DNA of 64,000 nucleotides from Limnanthes douglasii subsp. nivea. Its lineage: Eukaryota > Streptophyta > Magnoliopsida > Brassicales > Limnanthaceae. Where the stretch lies: positions 79,000,885 to 79,064,884 of the forward strand of contig JAUPFV010000005.1 of the NCBI GenBank assembly GCA_036936605.1. Direction: 5' to 3'. The translations under genes and the position numbers were made by a program. The notes beneath the pieces were generated by a model. It was not told the DNA's origin. It worked only from the letters and a program-made list of their open reading frames with translations, and did no database searches. Of this stretch, positions 32,219-43,882 are shown one piece after another; positions within the stretch are counted from its first letter, which is position 1; every line of letters begins with the position of its first letter.

Positions 32219-32641
32219 AAAACAGCCAAGGAAATTTTTGTTCTAGAGAGAGAAAGCTCTGAGTAAAATTGCAGAGTAAGATTTAAGAGAGATAGTAAAA
32301 CAGTGAAAAATGAATGTGAATTTATAGTAGATTTGAGAAAAAGGAGTTGATTCCTAGGAGAATCCGAAAAGTTGGGTAATAATTAAAAGACGGCGCTGAT
32401 GTCACTATTGGCAATTAAAGAGGTTACTTATGAAAGAAGGTGGTGCGAAATTCAAGGTAAAAAAACGGCTGGAGTGGCCAATCAGAAAGCGACACGTGTC
32501 CCACTAACTCTGGCAAAAACCGTTTGGAATTCGTAACGTTTAATCTGTCCGGGTATACCCACAGCTCTGTCCGGATTAAGAACCACTTCATTCATCGGAC
32601 TGTTTTTCAGTTCTTTGACAAGGACACTTGCTCAAACACCT

Positions 32642-32655
32642 AAAAAAGGGGCTCC
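32642..32655 (+). other. Element B polypurine tract
   Basis: AAAAAAGGGGCTCC directly precedes the 3' LTR. It matches the tract of A except for one base. Confidence 0.85.
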
Positions 32656-33178
32656 TGATGAGTCTGAATTCAGCATGCTCCCCGGAAGGGCAAATCAGCC
32701 TAAGTCTCTCCGAATACCGGACAGGCTACAAGGACATAAATCGGACAGATCATCCGGACCGGACAGATCACTTTAAACACTGTAGACTTAAGGCTGTTCG
32801 AACTATGACTAAAGTACTAAAAAACCTAAACGCTTCTTGACTAAGCTACCTGCCCTCCTGCTTAGAACTCATGGGTCTTTAAACATGACCCGGGTCCATT
32901 AAACATGACCCGAAAGCCCATAAGGGCCCAAACATCACACTATAAATACCCAACCACCAGCATTAACTATGGGTAAGGAAAATTAACTGCTACCAAGCTG
33001 CTTAATTATCTCTCTACCTTTAAACACCCTTACACTACCGTTAAACACCCTTACACTACCGTTAAACACCCTTACACTATCGTTAAACACCCTTACACTA
33101 CCGTTAAACACCCTTACACCACCTTGAAACTCCACTTAAAATTACTGGCCTACCCTTAGTCAATTATTATCCACACCA
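32656..33178 (+). repeat. Element B 3' LTR
   Basis: 523 bp, equal in length to the 5' LTR, with about nine differences seen by eye (eight transitions). It is followed by the AAGTC target duplication at 33179-33183. Confidence 0.95.
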
Positions 33179-33183
33179 AAGTC

Positions 33184-33332
33184 TAAGACACCTATAAATA
33201 AGGCGTGAGGCGATGAATAAAGGGATGATAATATTCATTAGTTAAAGATTGATTCTCGAACTTACTTTCTCTCTCTTCAAGTTTATTTTATCTTTTACTT
33301 TCTCTCTCAATAACTAAATTATATACTCAACA
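33184..33332 (+). repeat. Element C 5' LTR, second part
   Basis: Contains CCTATAAATAAGG and the CT-rich leader, aligning with 43661-43779. It ends CTCAACA, followed by AATTGATGACCATAGTGGA (33333 on), a decayed form of the A/B primer-binding site. Confidence 0.82.
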
Positions 33333-33421
33333 AATTGATGACCATAGTGGAAGAAATGGTCGATTGGTACCTTGATTTCACAAAGCATAAATTATTGAAT
33401 TGCTAGGCATTAATACCGTTC

Positions 33422-35092
33422 TTGATCGATATGGAACCAGGGAATGAAGTTGATCCAACGGTTCGAAAAGATATTGAAACTTTGAGAGTTAAGTTACGGA
33501 GGGAAGAAAGTAAAGAAGATGATCAAATTCTGGTACAACAAGGTCATTCTGACATTAAAGATCGGATGAACCAGTTACCAGATAAGATAACAACGTTGAA
33601 CGAGAAGTATGTTCAAAGAGAACATCAGATTCAATCAGGTAGGATAAGATCTGAGGTACGATAGGTTGAGGAGAAAAATGAGTTGGAAAATCAATCTGAT
33701 AGATCTTATACATCTCATCAAATTTGAAGTGATCAAAAGAAAGTGTATTTTGAATCTGATAAAGAACATCGAACTTTGCAAAAAGAACATAAACGTAGGT
33801 ACATCGCATCTAGTGATGATGAATTTGATAGCTCAGAATCTGAGGGAGGATTATTTAGGAAAAAAATACATGGGATCTTAGAAAGAAGAAAGAAGTCGGA
33901 ATCAAAAATCGTACAAGGAATATAAACCGAAAAGAGGTAATGAACCTCTTTATATGAGGGATACTTAATGGTGTAAATGAAATACATCTAACCAATACAC
34001 ATGTGTAACTAATCAACATTTGTATGATATTACGGAAACAAAAGGAGATGACTAGTACGTACAAGGACTAGACTGGATAAATTCTCCTTTAACAACTGAG
34101 ATTAGGTCCATTACTCTTCCGAAGCTTTTTTATATCTCCAAGGTTAAAAACTTTGATGGGATGCAATATCCTGATGATCAAAATTAACAATTCAAGAACT
34201 ATATGATGAACTTCGAAGATGATGACAGGCTGGTATGTAGAGATTTTTCTCAGATATTTAAGGGCATTACATTGAATTGGTATCATAGGATTCTGAGAAG
34301 GTCTATTACCAACTTTAAGGAATTTTATACATCTTTCCGACAATAGTTTGTGGGAAGTAAAAAGATGCATGGAAATGGAGATACAATAATACAATGTAAG
34401 CAAGTTGTGGGAGAAAAAATGAAGGATTATACGAAGCTTTTTGTGTTAACAAAAGCAGGGTTGGATAATTATGAAGAGTTGGTTTCCATGTGTGCATTTA
34501 AACAAGTGTTGTTACCAGGATATTTGGCAAATGAAACCACAAAGAGGAGAGCATTAAATTTTGGGCCCTTAATAGCTCAAGTGGAAGATCAGATTAGAGT
34601 ATAGGTGAACTCGATTTTGTACAAAAACAAATTAGTGCAAGGATCCACTAATTAAAGCTATCACGCACCTATACATTCGAGGACAAGTAATAATACACCT
34701 CATCGAACATGAGGGGATTCTTTTCAAATAACAACAAACAATCAACATTATAGATCAACGCCAAATAAATGGATAAGGCCTGAAATACTATGCTGATTTG
34801 ACTAAAAATATTGCTCCTATTTACGAGAAGTCTAAAGGTCATTTAAGCTTTCAAAAGCCAACTCCAATGAACAGACCAAGAGAAGAACTCAATAATAGAT
34901 TTTTTTTTCAAGTATCATGATGATATTGGGCATGACAATGCCGATTGTATAGCTTTAAAGAAGAAGATACATGTTATAATAGAAAATGGTAAGTTGACAG
35001 CCTTTGTTTATGGGCAAAGAAGAGGATCGAAAGCTCCAAGCTCGTCGGCACATCAAGTTGTTAACCCAAATTCGAAGTAGGATAGTGCACTG
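33422..35092 (+). pseudogene. Element C gag
   Basis: Broken into several frames. 33422-33664 has an N-terminal charged, probably coiled segment. 34180-34600 has the capsid-like core (KNYMMNFEDDDRLVCR, LNWYHRILR, KKMHGNGDTIIQC). 34880-35030 has the variant zinc knuckle region (KYHDDIGHDNADC) followed by LKKKIHVIIENGKLTAF. It lies between the PBS and the protease. Many stops are present. It is clearly homologous to B gag, more distantly than A is. Confidence 0.75.
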
Positions 35093-35812
35093 ATGATTCG
35101 AGATACTAAATGTGATGATTTTGATGTAACTTCGGAATATCTGAACATAGATCCATATCAATTAATCTTACTAGTTATGGATGCACCAGTGGAGCATGGA
35201 CGAGTTCAAAGCTTATGTGAGTATTTTGAATCTTTTGCAATCTTTGGGGGCGATTATATGTCTGGAAATACTAATAGTTCCAGGAAAAAGCACGTTGTCA
35301 GTTTGACTACTCAAGTAGAAGGAAAAATGTCTACTCATTTATATGGAAAGAATGATACTTATTTTATCTTGTTCGATGAGGATGACCTGAGGGGAATTGC
35401 AGGTGCTCATGAGGATGCACTAATAATAGGGGTTGATACATCTAGAACTGAAATTTGACGTATTTTGATAGATATTGGGATTTATACAAATATGGTGTTC
35501 GAGTCTACATAGAACAGGATGCGTAATCCACCTCAAATGTTTCGATCTGATCGTATTATAATTGGGTTTATAGGGATGACAGCTCAAGTACGTGGTGAAT
35601 TTAAAGGTGAAGTGTGTTTGAGAAAAGGCCCTTTTAAAAAGAAATTTCAAGTCTTGTTCATGGTGGTTGAATGTTCAACCAGCTACAATGCTATTTTTGG
35701 GAGATATTGGCTTTCAAAAATGTTATCTATTGTGGCTATTGTTCATCAATGGTTGAAATATGTCATTGAAGATCGTGTTGGAGTGGTTCGAAGTGACCAA
35801 AAAGTGGCATGA
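35093..35812 (+). pseudogene. Element C protease, active site altered
   Basis: Two open stretches, 35093-35458 and 35519-35812, cover the domain (CEYFESFAIFGGDYMSG, FDEDDLRGIAGAHEDAL, GFIGMTAQVRGEFKGEV, CSTSYNAIFGRYWLSKM). The active-site triplet reads Asp-Ile-Gly in place of Asp-Thr-Gly, and a TGA precedes it. After the domain come an extra TGA (35810-35812), the TGA at 35840-35842 and the TAG at 35873-35875, the last two spaced exactly as in B. Confidence 0.8.
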
Positions 35813-36059
35813 GAATGTTATATAATAGCTCTCCAAGTTTGAGGTCCTAATTCAGAGGATCAAATGGCTGAATAGCAACCAGGGGGGTTAACCTCAAATT
35901 AAAAGGGAATAGATTATGTGAGGGAGACCCCGTGTTCTTTAACAATGAGTGAGGGTATTGAAGAGTATATTTTTTTTGTAATGGGAACACTTTACGAACA
36001 GGAAAATTGTTGTCTCTTACTTTGCGTTATCAGTTGTTACAAAAATTTTGATGATTTGA

Positions 36060-37000
36060 ATGTTTTCACTTGGAAAACAAATGATGTAGTATGAGTTCCA
36101 TCTAAAATAATATATCACAACCTAGCTATAAATCTGAGAATTAAGCCTATTATTCAGAAGGGACAAGACTTTTCTATAGATAAGTCAGAGACTATTGTGG
36201 AAGAAGTGGATCATCTCTCTCGGGACGGACATATTCGGGAGGCGCAATATCCTTTATGGACTGCAAATCCAGTGCTAGTAAAAAAAAGAATGGAGAGGGG
36301 TGAATGTGTGTTGACTTCATATATTTGAATCGAGCATGCCCTAAAGATCTATTTCATGGCCTTCAAATAAATCAGTTGGTTGATTCTACTTCATGGAATA
36401 AAATTGTCTCTTTTATGGATGCTTTTGCAGGTTATAATCAGATTCAAATGAACCAAAAAAAAGTACTACATTCATCACTGATCAAGGACTACATTGTTAT
36501 AAAGTCATAAAATTTGGGTTGAAGAATGTTGGAGCGACATATCAAAGGTTGGTGAATAAGGTATTTGCTCTTTGGACTGGAAGGAATATGGAGGTATACA
36601 TTGATGATATGGTGGTTAAAATCCCAACAGATAGTGAACACCTGAATGACTTAAAGGAGACCTTTCTAAATTTAAGGACTATTCATTTGAAGCTAAATCC
36701 TGAAAAATGTAATTTTGGTGTCCGATCAAGAAAATTTCTAGGGTATATCATTAGTGAAAATAGAATAGAGGCTGACCCTGATTAGTTAAATGCACTAGTT
36801 TCGATGGCATCGCCTCGAACTATAAGTGAGGTGCAAATCTTGATAAGAAGGTTAGCTGCTCTAAATCGATTTATTTCTAGATTTTCTGACAAGTGTTTTT
36901 CTTTTTTCCAAGTTTTACAAAGACCCAAAGAGTTCATGTGGACATTAGATTGTGAAGCAGTGTTTTCTAAGATTAAGGAACTTTGGTTAAAACCATAAAT
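36060..37000 (+). pseudogene. Element C reverse transcriptase
   Basis: Frames with several shifts hold IREAQYPLWTANPVLVKK, CVDFIYLNRACPKDL, INQLVDSTS, SFMDAFAGYNQIQ, KNVGATYQRLVNKVFA and an intact YIDD (VYIDDMVVK near 36597). SRKFLGYIISE follows. A stop at 36783-36785 and frame losses inside the palm make it inactive. Homologous to B residues 60-330. Confidence 0.8.
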
Positions 37001-37820
37001 CTTGTCTAAGCCTCGAATTTGAGAGTAATTGTTTTTATATATAAGAGTGTCTAATATTGTTGTTAGCACTGTTTTGATATGTGAAGACAAAGGAGTTTGA
37101 AATTTAATCTATTATGTTAGCAAATGTTTGTTGGCATCAAAGAAAATGTATTTGAAGCTTGAAAAACTGGCTTTAGCTTTAGTGGTGGCTGCTAGGAAGA
37201 TGCGTCCTTAAAGCTCACACCATTGTGGCTCTAACTTCTTTCCCCCTAAAGAATGTGTTACAACGTCTAGATATTTCTGGTAGAATGACCAAATTGTCAA
37301 TAGAATTGGGAGATTTTGATATCATTTTTTCTTCTCGAATGGATATCAAAGCTCAAGCTTTAGCTGATTTTCTGGTTGAATTTCATTCGAGTAGATCAGA
37401 TGAGGGGATAAATAAAAATGTCTTACCAAAAACTTCGATATGGGTGGTTCAAAATTATCGTGATTCAAGTATATTGGTATCTAATGCAGGGGTTCACTTA
37501 GTTTTCTTCTGGGGAGGCAATGTATCAGGCTATTCGATTTGGCTTTCATGCATCAAATAATGAGGCTGAATATGAGGTTACGTTAGTTGATTTAAGGCGT
37601 GTATATATTTATGGAACAACAATAGTTTGTTTGGAAACAGACTCACAACTAGTGGCAAATCACATGGCATGCCTATCTGAGGCTAAGAAAGATCATTTAA
37701 TTTTGTATCTACGCGAACTTCAAAATTTAACTCTTTTATTTGACAAAGTGCTTGTAGAGCATATTAACCGAGGAGATAATACAGTTGTTGATTCTTTGGC
37801 AACAATTGTTTATACATGAG
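37001..37820 (+). pseudogene. Element C RNase H domains
   Basis: The first, gypsy-type region is badly decayed (ISGRMTKLSIELGDFDIIF, IKAQALADFLVEFHS at 37225-37390). The second, archaeal-type RNase H is readable at 37520-37819 with MYQAIRFGFHASNNEAEYEV, LETDSQLVANHM and VEHINRGDNTVVDSLATI. The TDGG motif has become NYRDSS-like sequence. The order matches B. Confidence 0.76.
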
Positions 37821-37853
37821 AATATTTTATGAATACCGGTACATGAGAGTCCT

Positions 37854-39163
37854 TTGGTTTTAACACGATCAGAACAATGTAAATATGTTGAGAAAGTATT
37901 TGTTACTCCAGACACAATTCGAAGTGACTGGAGGTCTGATATCCTTAATTTTTTATTAAGAGGTACGTTACCTCAAGATACACAGTTGGCTAAAAATTTA
38001 AGGTATAAAGCCCATGGTTATGTTGTATTAGATGGAGTCTTATACAAAACATCTTTAAGTAGACCATTGATGCGTTGTTTGGGTAAGCAAGAATCTCAAA
38101 AGATTTTATTTGAGCTTCATGATAGTGAAGGTTCAGCTCACTGTGGGTTTAAGTCTTTGACGCGAAGGGTTTTGTTGGCATGTTATTATTGTCCTTTGAT
38201 TATGAATGATGCTAACTTTTTAGTTTGATGTTGTGATATTTGTCAATGCTTTGCCAATTCTATTCATAAACCAGCAGTTGCACTTATATCTATTTCTGAA
38301 TCCATTCCTTTTCAGAGATGGGGAATAGACTTGATAGGACCATTGCCTATGACCTCTAGGGGACGTCAAATAATCATTGTGGCGGTGGATTACTTTTCAA
38401 AATGGGCTGAGGCTGAACCATTATCCGGTACAAAATCCAATGATGTTATTAAATTCATTGTGAATAATATTTGTTGTCGCTTTAGAGTTCCTCGGAAAAT
38501 CCCCATAGATAATAGTCCTCAATTTAATAATAGAAAAATGACTACTTTTGTGCTTTGAGGGTTATTACATAATATTTTCTACACCTTTTCATCCCCAAGT
38601 AAACGGTCAAGTGGAAGTCACAAGTAGGTCTATTTTGGAGGCTTGAAGAAAAATTTAACAGGTTCTGCAGGGAAATTGCCTAACTATTTGCAAGAGGTTT
38701 TGTGGGCTTATCGTACAAATCCTAGAGAGGCTACTCAAGAAACTCATTCTGCCTTGGTATATGGTATGGATGATGTTAGCCCTGCATAATCTAATTTACA
38801 TTCTCATAGAGTACTTCATTATTTCGAAGAGCTAAATGAAGAGGCAAAAAGAAAAGACCTAGACTTGATTTGAGAGAAAAGAGTTAGGGCACATTTGAAT
38901 ATGACTAATTATCAAACTTTGATGAGGAGTCTCTATAATTCTAAGGTGAGAAGGATGGATTTTAAAGTAGGTGACAAAGTTTCGAGGAAAGTATTCCTTC
39001 ATACATAGGACAAAAGACTTGGTAAAATGGCCCCAAATTGGGAAGGTCCTTATGAGGTAATGGAGCGAATCAAGCTAGGTACATATCTCCCGTGTGATGA
39101 GTAAGGCAGATTATTTCAACATCCTTGGAATATAGAACATTTAAAGCTATATTGGGAGTAATT
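37854..39163 (+). pseudogene. Element C integrase
   Basis: 37854-38228 contains the zinc region start (HDSEGSAHCGFKSLTRRVLLACYY). After a stop, the CDICQ segment follows. 38331-38558 has IGPLPMTSRGRQIIIVAVDYFSKWAEAEPL. The second-Asp motif reads IDNSPQFNN, keeping the Asp. PFHPQVNGQVEV follows in another frame, and the end is WNIEHLKLYWE near 39163. At least five stops or shifts are present. Confidence 0.8.
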
Positions 39164-39384
39164 TTTTATTTTGATACTTTTTGAACAATTGACATACTAT
39201 TTCCTGTCCTATTGGCCCATGAAGGTTTTAATGAGATGTCATGTATATATTCGAGGATATTGATAAAACTTCATTTTGGCCAATGGTTGTTTTAAATACA
39301 AGTATTTATATTATCTTGGTAACTGGTCAAAGACTTATCATCTTTGAATTTGTTGAGCAAGAGTAACTGATTATATTTTAGGTA

Positions 39385-39680
39385 TTAAAGTTCTCTAAAT
39401 GCACTGGTTTTATTCGAGGTGCTAACGTTCTCTAAACGCACTAGTTGTATTCGAGATGCTAACATTCTCTAAACGCACTGGTTGTATTCGAGGTGCTAAC
39501 ATTCTCTAAACGCACTATTTGTATACAAGGTGCTAACGTTTTCTAAATGCACTGTTTTGTATTCGCGTTGCGAATGTTTTCTAAATGCACTGGTTGTAAT
39601 CGAGGTGATAACGTTTTTTAAACAAATTAATTGTATTCGAAGTGCTATACGTTCTTTAAATGCACTGTTTTTATTTAAGA
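39385..39680 (+). repeat. Tandem repeat in element C 3' region (about 37-bp unit)
   Basis: About eight imperfect units containing ATTCGAGGTGCTAACGTTCT and CTAAACGCACTGGTTGT. The first units are nearly identical and later ones are diverged. It lies between integrase and the antisense ORF. Element E has a tandem repeat with the core ATTCGAAGTGCTAACG at the same relative place. Confidence 0.86.
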
Positions 39681-39924
39681 TGTTACAAATTTATTTGTGA
39701 GATATATTGAAATTCAAAATGATAATGACTTGTTTATGAAATAAAAAAGTATTCATGATAAGGTAAAAGTTAGCAAATAAATATGGAAAGAGGAAAGTAT
39801 TTGTTCATTGAAGTAAATTTCTGATCTTACAAAAACATGTGTTTGAATTCCAAGTAGTTAAGCATTCACAAAAATGATTTATCGACAAAAAATGATGACT
39901 TCATGACAAAAACAAAAACAACAA

Positions 39925-42880
39925 TTAATTATTTTCTTCGAAGTTCTCTTCGGATGAATTTACTTCTTGCTCGATAACATCTTCATCTTCTTCTGAGTCC
40001 GTCTTTTTGGGGGAATCAGTTGGTATAGGGTCGAAGGATTCACTAGAAAGATCTTCCATAGGGATTAATTCCCAGAAGCTTGACAGATCTTCTTTTGGGA
40101 ATGTTGCATACAATTCCCGGAGCAAAGTGATTGTTTTTTACTCATCAGCATTTTTTATTGCAACGAGGGTGTCTTTTCCACATTGAGTTTTGGTATTTTT
40201 TACAGCAACTTGTTTTTCTCCTTCAAATGTTGCCTTGGGTGATACCATATCGTCAGTTAGTTTCTTCTTTTCTTCCTCACTTTTATTGAAAGACTCTTAA
40301 AGAGATAAGTATTTCTTTTGCTCATCGGATATTTTCATTATGTGCTTTGTCTTGAGCTCATCTAGGTCTATTTGATGACAAATTTTAAGTTTGAGGGTTT
40401 TTTTTATCGTGAACGGCTCTTAAATGACGTTTGAGGTGGATGGATCATTTGATAAATTACGACTTGTCAGCCTGAAACACTTGACATTGTTCAAAAATAT
40501 GCTTGCCAAACATTTCCCTCATTTTCTTTTCTCCTGCAGCATCTTTTTTCCATCAGACCATATCCTTAGCTATAATTTCCAAATGGCTTCAAGCATAGTC
40601 TACTTCTGTGCACAACACTTTTGCTGCTACATCGAGTTTAGAAAACTGTTGCAGTGCAGTTGAAAATTTTTCAGATGGCTCTTTGATAGGGATGAATCTC
40701 TAATTATTGTAAGGCATGAAAGCATAAGATGAGGCAACTGGTGGAAGGTTTTAGTCCAAAATCTCAGACAGAAAAGGAGAAGTAACATTATGACCAATCT
40801 GTTGGAGTTGTTCTTGGATCTATTGGACTATCAGATCCATATCTTGGTAGAGGTCTTGAAGTTCCTCTGAACTGATGGGCTCTTCAGGAATGAAGTTGTC
40901 GTCTCATCGGTAATCTTCAACTGCAGTTTCTTCAGCTTCGGAAGTAGGCACTTCTTAGGGATATTTTTCAAAATTAATTTCTGCCCTCTTAGTTGTAGAA
41001 GTTTTTTAAGTGTTCTTTTTATTCTTCGAGGCAGCGGTTTAATTTTTTTTAGAAGTTTCAGCCTCGACTCCTTCTTCAATTGTTGGAAACTAGCTTCGTT
41101 TGCCTTCTTTTTTATTTTTCTCTCTCTTTTTTAGGATCATAAATGTTGAAGAGCTAGCACCAGAAGTACTAACTTCTTTTTTAGCCTTATTTTTCGAGGA
41201 CATATAACTTTTAGACCCTTTTTAAAGTGAGAGATTGACCTTACCATCAGGTGCTATCAATCTTTTCACAATATTTCGCAGTCTTGTTGCGAGCTTTGTA
41301 TCTCCTCGGAGTTCCTGCACACAATAGAAATACATGTGAAAAATTAATATAATTTGTAAAGAGCATAAGAAAATATAAAATAACTTACGGTTGCTTCTCC
41401 AAACAAGATTGAGTCTTGAAAGGTTCTCTTCGGATATCTTTTTCTCATTCTCCTATGCTCTAGATATGAAGACAAATTTTTCCTTCAAGATTTTATCAGC
41501 CTCGAGTAGATAATCAATTATTTTAAAATCATCCACAAGTGTTAGATAGTAGAAAGGCAATATTGGGCCTTTCGAAAGACCAGTCATTGCGATGAAGTCT
41601 TCGATGGAGAATGAGATTTGGCCTAGTCTAGAAGCCATAATCACTGACGGGAGGGTGAACCATAAACTTGGTGTCGCTTGTGTAGGGTAGAAATCTAGAA
41701 GTTTGAAGTACTTCAATATCATCGGATCCATTGGGAACCTAAGACGCCAATTGATGATCTCATGATAGACCGTTAATTCATTTGCTTCACAATCAAGTGA
41801 AGTTTCTCCTTATTTTGGTAGTCAAAGCACTATATTGTCTGGCATGCCCCGTTGCTTTTTTTAGACCTCCAACTTGAGCTTTACTATAATAATCACATGA
41901 CACATTTTTCAGCGCAATGATATATTCGGGGAGGAATGGTTTTAAATTCACACTGACAGTGGCAGCAACATCTTCAAGAACCTCAACTGATACTTTCTTT
42001 TTCTTCTCTTTTTTCTCTACTATCTCATTTTTTGAATAGTCATCCTCGGTTTCAGAAGCAGCACCGCATTCTGCAACCTCGATATTAGAGTTCGTTTATG
42101 TCATTTCATCTTAATCATCTTCTTCTTCAGAAGCTTTATCTATTAGTTGAGGAAGGTTTGAGTTTGAGGCTAGATTTTCATCTTGAGTATTCGAAGGATA
42201 TTGTTGTGACTTCACATTAGTCTTAACAATCTCCATCAGAGGACGAGATGGTGGTATAGAATTGTTTGTAGTCTTTTGGGTAGGATTTTTTGAAGTGTTA
42301 TCAACTTTGAGGTCTCCCATAGCTATGATTGTTTTCTTTATAACAGGAAGGTTTGGGGAGAGATGAGTATTTAAGTGCACTCGAGGAGTCTCTTCGCATA
42401 AAATTCAAGGTGGATCAGAGTTGGTGGATGATGAATTGACATTCTTTGAATGGATGTGCTTTGTGTTACTTTGTTGTTATTTCAAGAGGAACAAATGAGT
42501 AGCCAGAAAGTATTGGAGAAAAATCTCGATGCGGTGATTGTGAGGAATTTGTTGGTAAGAGTTGCTGAAGTTGTGGTGGTGGTGATGATGGTCGAGGAGA
42601 TTTCGGTAAATCGTTATTAAGATCTGGGTTGGATAGACTCTGAAATTCATGAAAACTTTGGTTAGGGTTCAAGTTACCGTATACAGTGGTCTGAGTTGAG
42701 AAGTTTGGAGAGTTGTTTATTACCCCTGCTGCTTTATATTCAGTAGCCCGCTCACTGATGCACAAGTAACCGTAAAGGTCAAAAATGTATTTTTAGTAGT
42801 TGGGGATTTTCTCATAAACTAAGGTGAAGAATTTTTTTTTAAAATTAGTTCATAAAGTTTGAAGGTTAGCCGGGAAAGAT
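39925..42880 (-). pseudogene. Element C antisense ORF (Transposase_28-like), decayed
   Basis: Minus strand. The N-terminal region near 42765-42460 includes FSPILSGYSFV, matching LSPIVSGSSVQ of A and B. The domain at 41731-41453 has DPMILKYFKLLDFYPTQATPSLWFTLPSVIMASRL and PFYYLTLVDDFKIIDYLLEA. The intron 41388-41315 (74 bp, GTAAGT...GCAG) sits at the same place as in A and B. The C-terminal part at 40125-39925 has LRELYATFPKEDLSSFWELIP and an acidic tail. A TATAAATA lies near 42976-42983. Many stops are present, yet the layout is preserved. Confidence 0.72.
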
Positions 42881-43505
42881 GAGTTTCCGATGAAGGTAGC
42901 CAAGAAATTGGATTTGCATATAGATTCTCTCTTAGTACAAGGTATACGTGAAACAAAAATAATGAGTAAAATAGTATTTATAAAAAGGTTATGAAAGAGA
43001 AAGTGGGCAGAGCAGTTTGAGAGGTGATGATGCATATTGGGTGGAAAGAAGAAATGTCAAACGGTTACTTGAAGAGGGGTAGCGTGACACTTATTTGTTG
43101 TCAGACTTAATGGCAGGCCTAGTGGATTTTCGCACGGGTACTAGAGCATTTCAAACATTTCTAACCATTACGAAAAGGTTAGCGAAAGTATCTATGTGTC
43201 AAAATTCGAAGCAAAAGCAAAGGGTGATGTGAAACGATTAGGTCGGATTTGAAGTGAATCTGGGTATAATTTTGTTCGTGGATGACAAGTATGAAACTTA
43301 GCAGTTTTGAGTCAATTAATAAATGAACTACATTCGAGGTAAATTTTAGATACATTTTTGTTCGAGTAATAAATATCTTAAAACTGTAATGAAAATATTA
43401 AATTCGAAGCGATTTAAATTTTGGCAATTACTAGTTTAAATCTATTGAGATATTCGATGATAACTAGTTCTTATTCATTGTCTTTCATAAAAATTAGGAG
43501 GCTAT

Positions 43506-43779
43506 TAATAAGGATATGAAATATTAAGGACATAATGTAATAGTATTAAAGTTATTTATGATAAATAATATAGTTATAAAATTATATTTGTATTATTCGT
43601 AAATATAATAGATTGTATGCAATTGTCCATTTACATAACTAATTTAGTTATTGGAGTCTGAGCCGTCTATAAATAAGACCGAAGCGATGAATAAAGTATG
43701 ATACTTTTCATTAGTAAATTACTTTCTCTCTTCAAATTAATTTCATCTTTTATTTTCTCTCTGAACTCTATATTCAACG
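43506..43779 (+). repeat. Element C 3' LTR
   Basis: Aligns with the joined halves of the 5' LTR (20991-21145, 33184-33332), with indels. The terminal TG and CA are mutated (TA, CG). A purine-rich AAAAATTAGGAGG precedes it as PPT. Confidence 0.8.
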
Positions 43780-43882
43780 TATATATGTTTTTTCGACCTA
43801 AGTTCCACTTAATTTCATCTTTTATTTTCTCTCTGAACTCTATATTCAACGTATATATGTTTTTTCGACCTAAGTTCCAAGT
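43737..43882. repeat. 72-bp tandem duplication across the element C LTR/flank border
   Basis: The unit from TTAATTTCATCTTTTATTTT through the LTR end and the ATATATG flank is repeated with a 72-bp offset and looks identical. It therefore postdates the insertion of C. Confidence 0.92.

Larger units (their letters stand above)
29691..32498. repeat. 1404-bp tandem duplication inside element B
   Basis: Copy 1 is 29691-31094 and copy 2 is 31095-32498. I saw only two differences (near 30061/31465 and 30357/31761). TCCCA occurs at both breakpoints and at the junction (29691, 31095, 32499), a 5-bp microhomology. The unit contains the antisense promoter and the 5' two thirds of exon 1. Both copies carry the same T-run frameshift, so that lesion came first. 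Confidence 0.95.
21146..33178 (+). mobile_element. Element B: young, near-complete Tat-type Ty3/gypsy retrotransposon
   Basis: 12,033 bp with two 523-bp LTRs, PBS, gag, protease, a 1051-codon pol, an antisense ORF and a PPT, bounded by perfect AAGTC duplications. By eye the LTRs differ at about nine sites, eight of them transitions, which suggests a young insertion. gag has two stops and two frameshifts, and the antisense ORF has one frameshift, so this copy is probably not autonomous. It is inserted in the 5' LTR of element C. A 1404-bp internal duplication (29691-32498) lengthens it. Confidence 0.95.
20991..43779 (+). mobile_element. Element C: old Tat-type Ty3/gypsy element, interrupted by element B
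   Basis: In order: 5' LTR (20991-21145 plus 33184-33332, split by B), PBS, gag, protease, RT, RNase H, integrase, a tandem-repeat region, an antisense ORF (minus strand) and the 3' LTR (43506-43779). Without B the element is about 10.75 kb. All genes carry many stops and shifts. The LTRs are clearly homologous but diverged with indels, so C predates B. No clean target-site duplication is visible in the A/T-rich flanks. Confidence 0.85.

Noticed and set aside
39385..39680. Regularly spaced repeats considered as a CRISPR array
   Set aside because: Units are contiguous with no unique spacers, lie in a plant retrotransposon and are degenerate tandem repeats.
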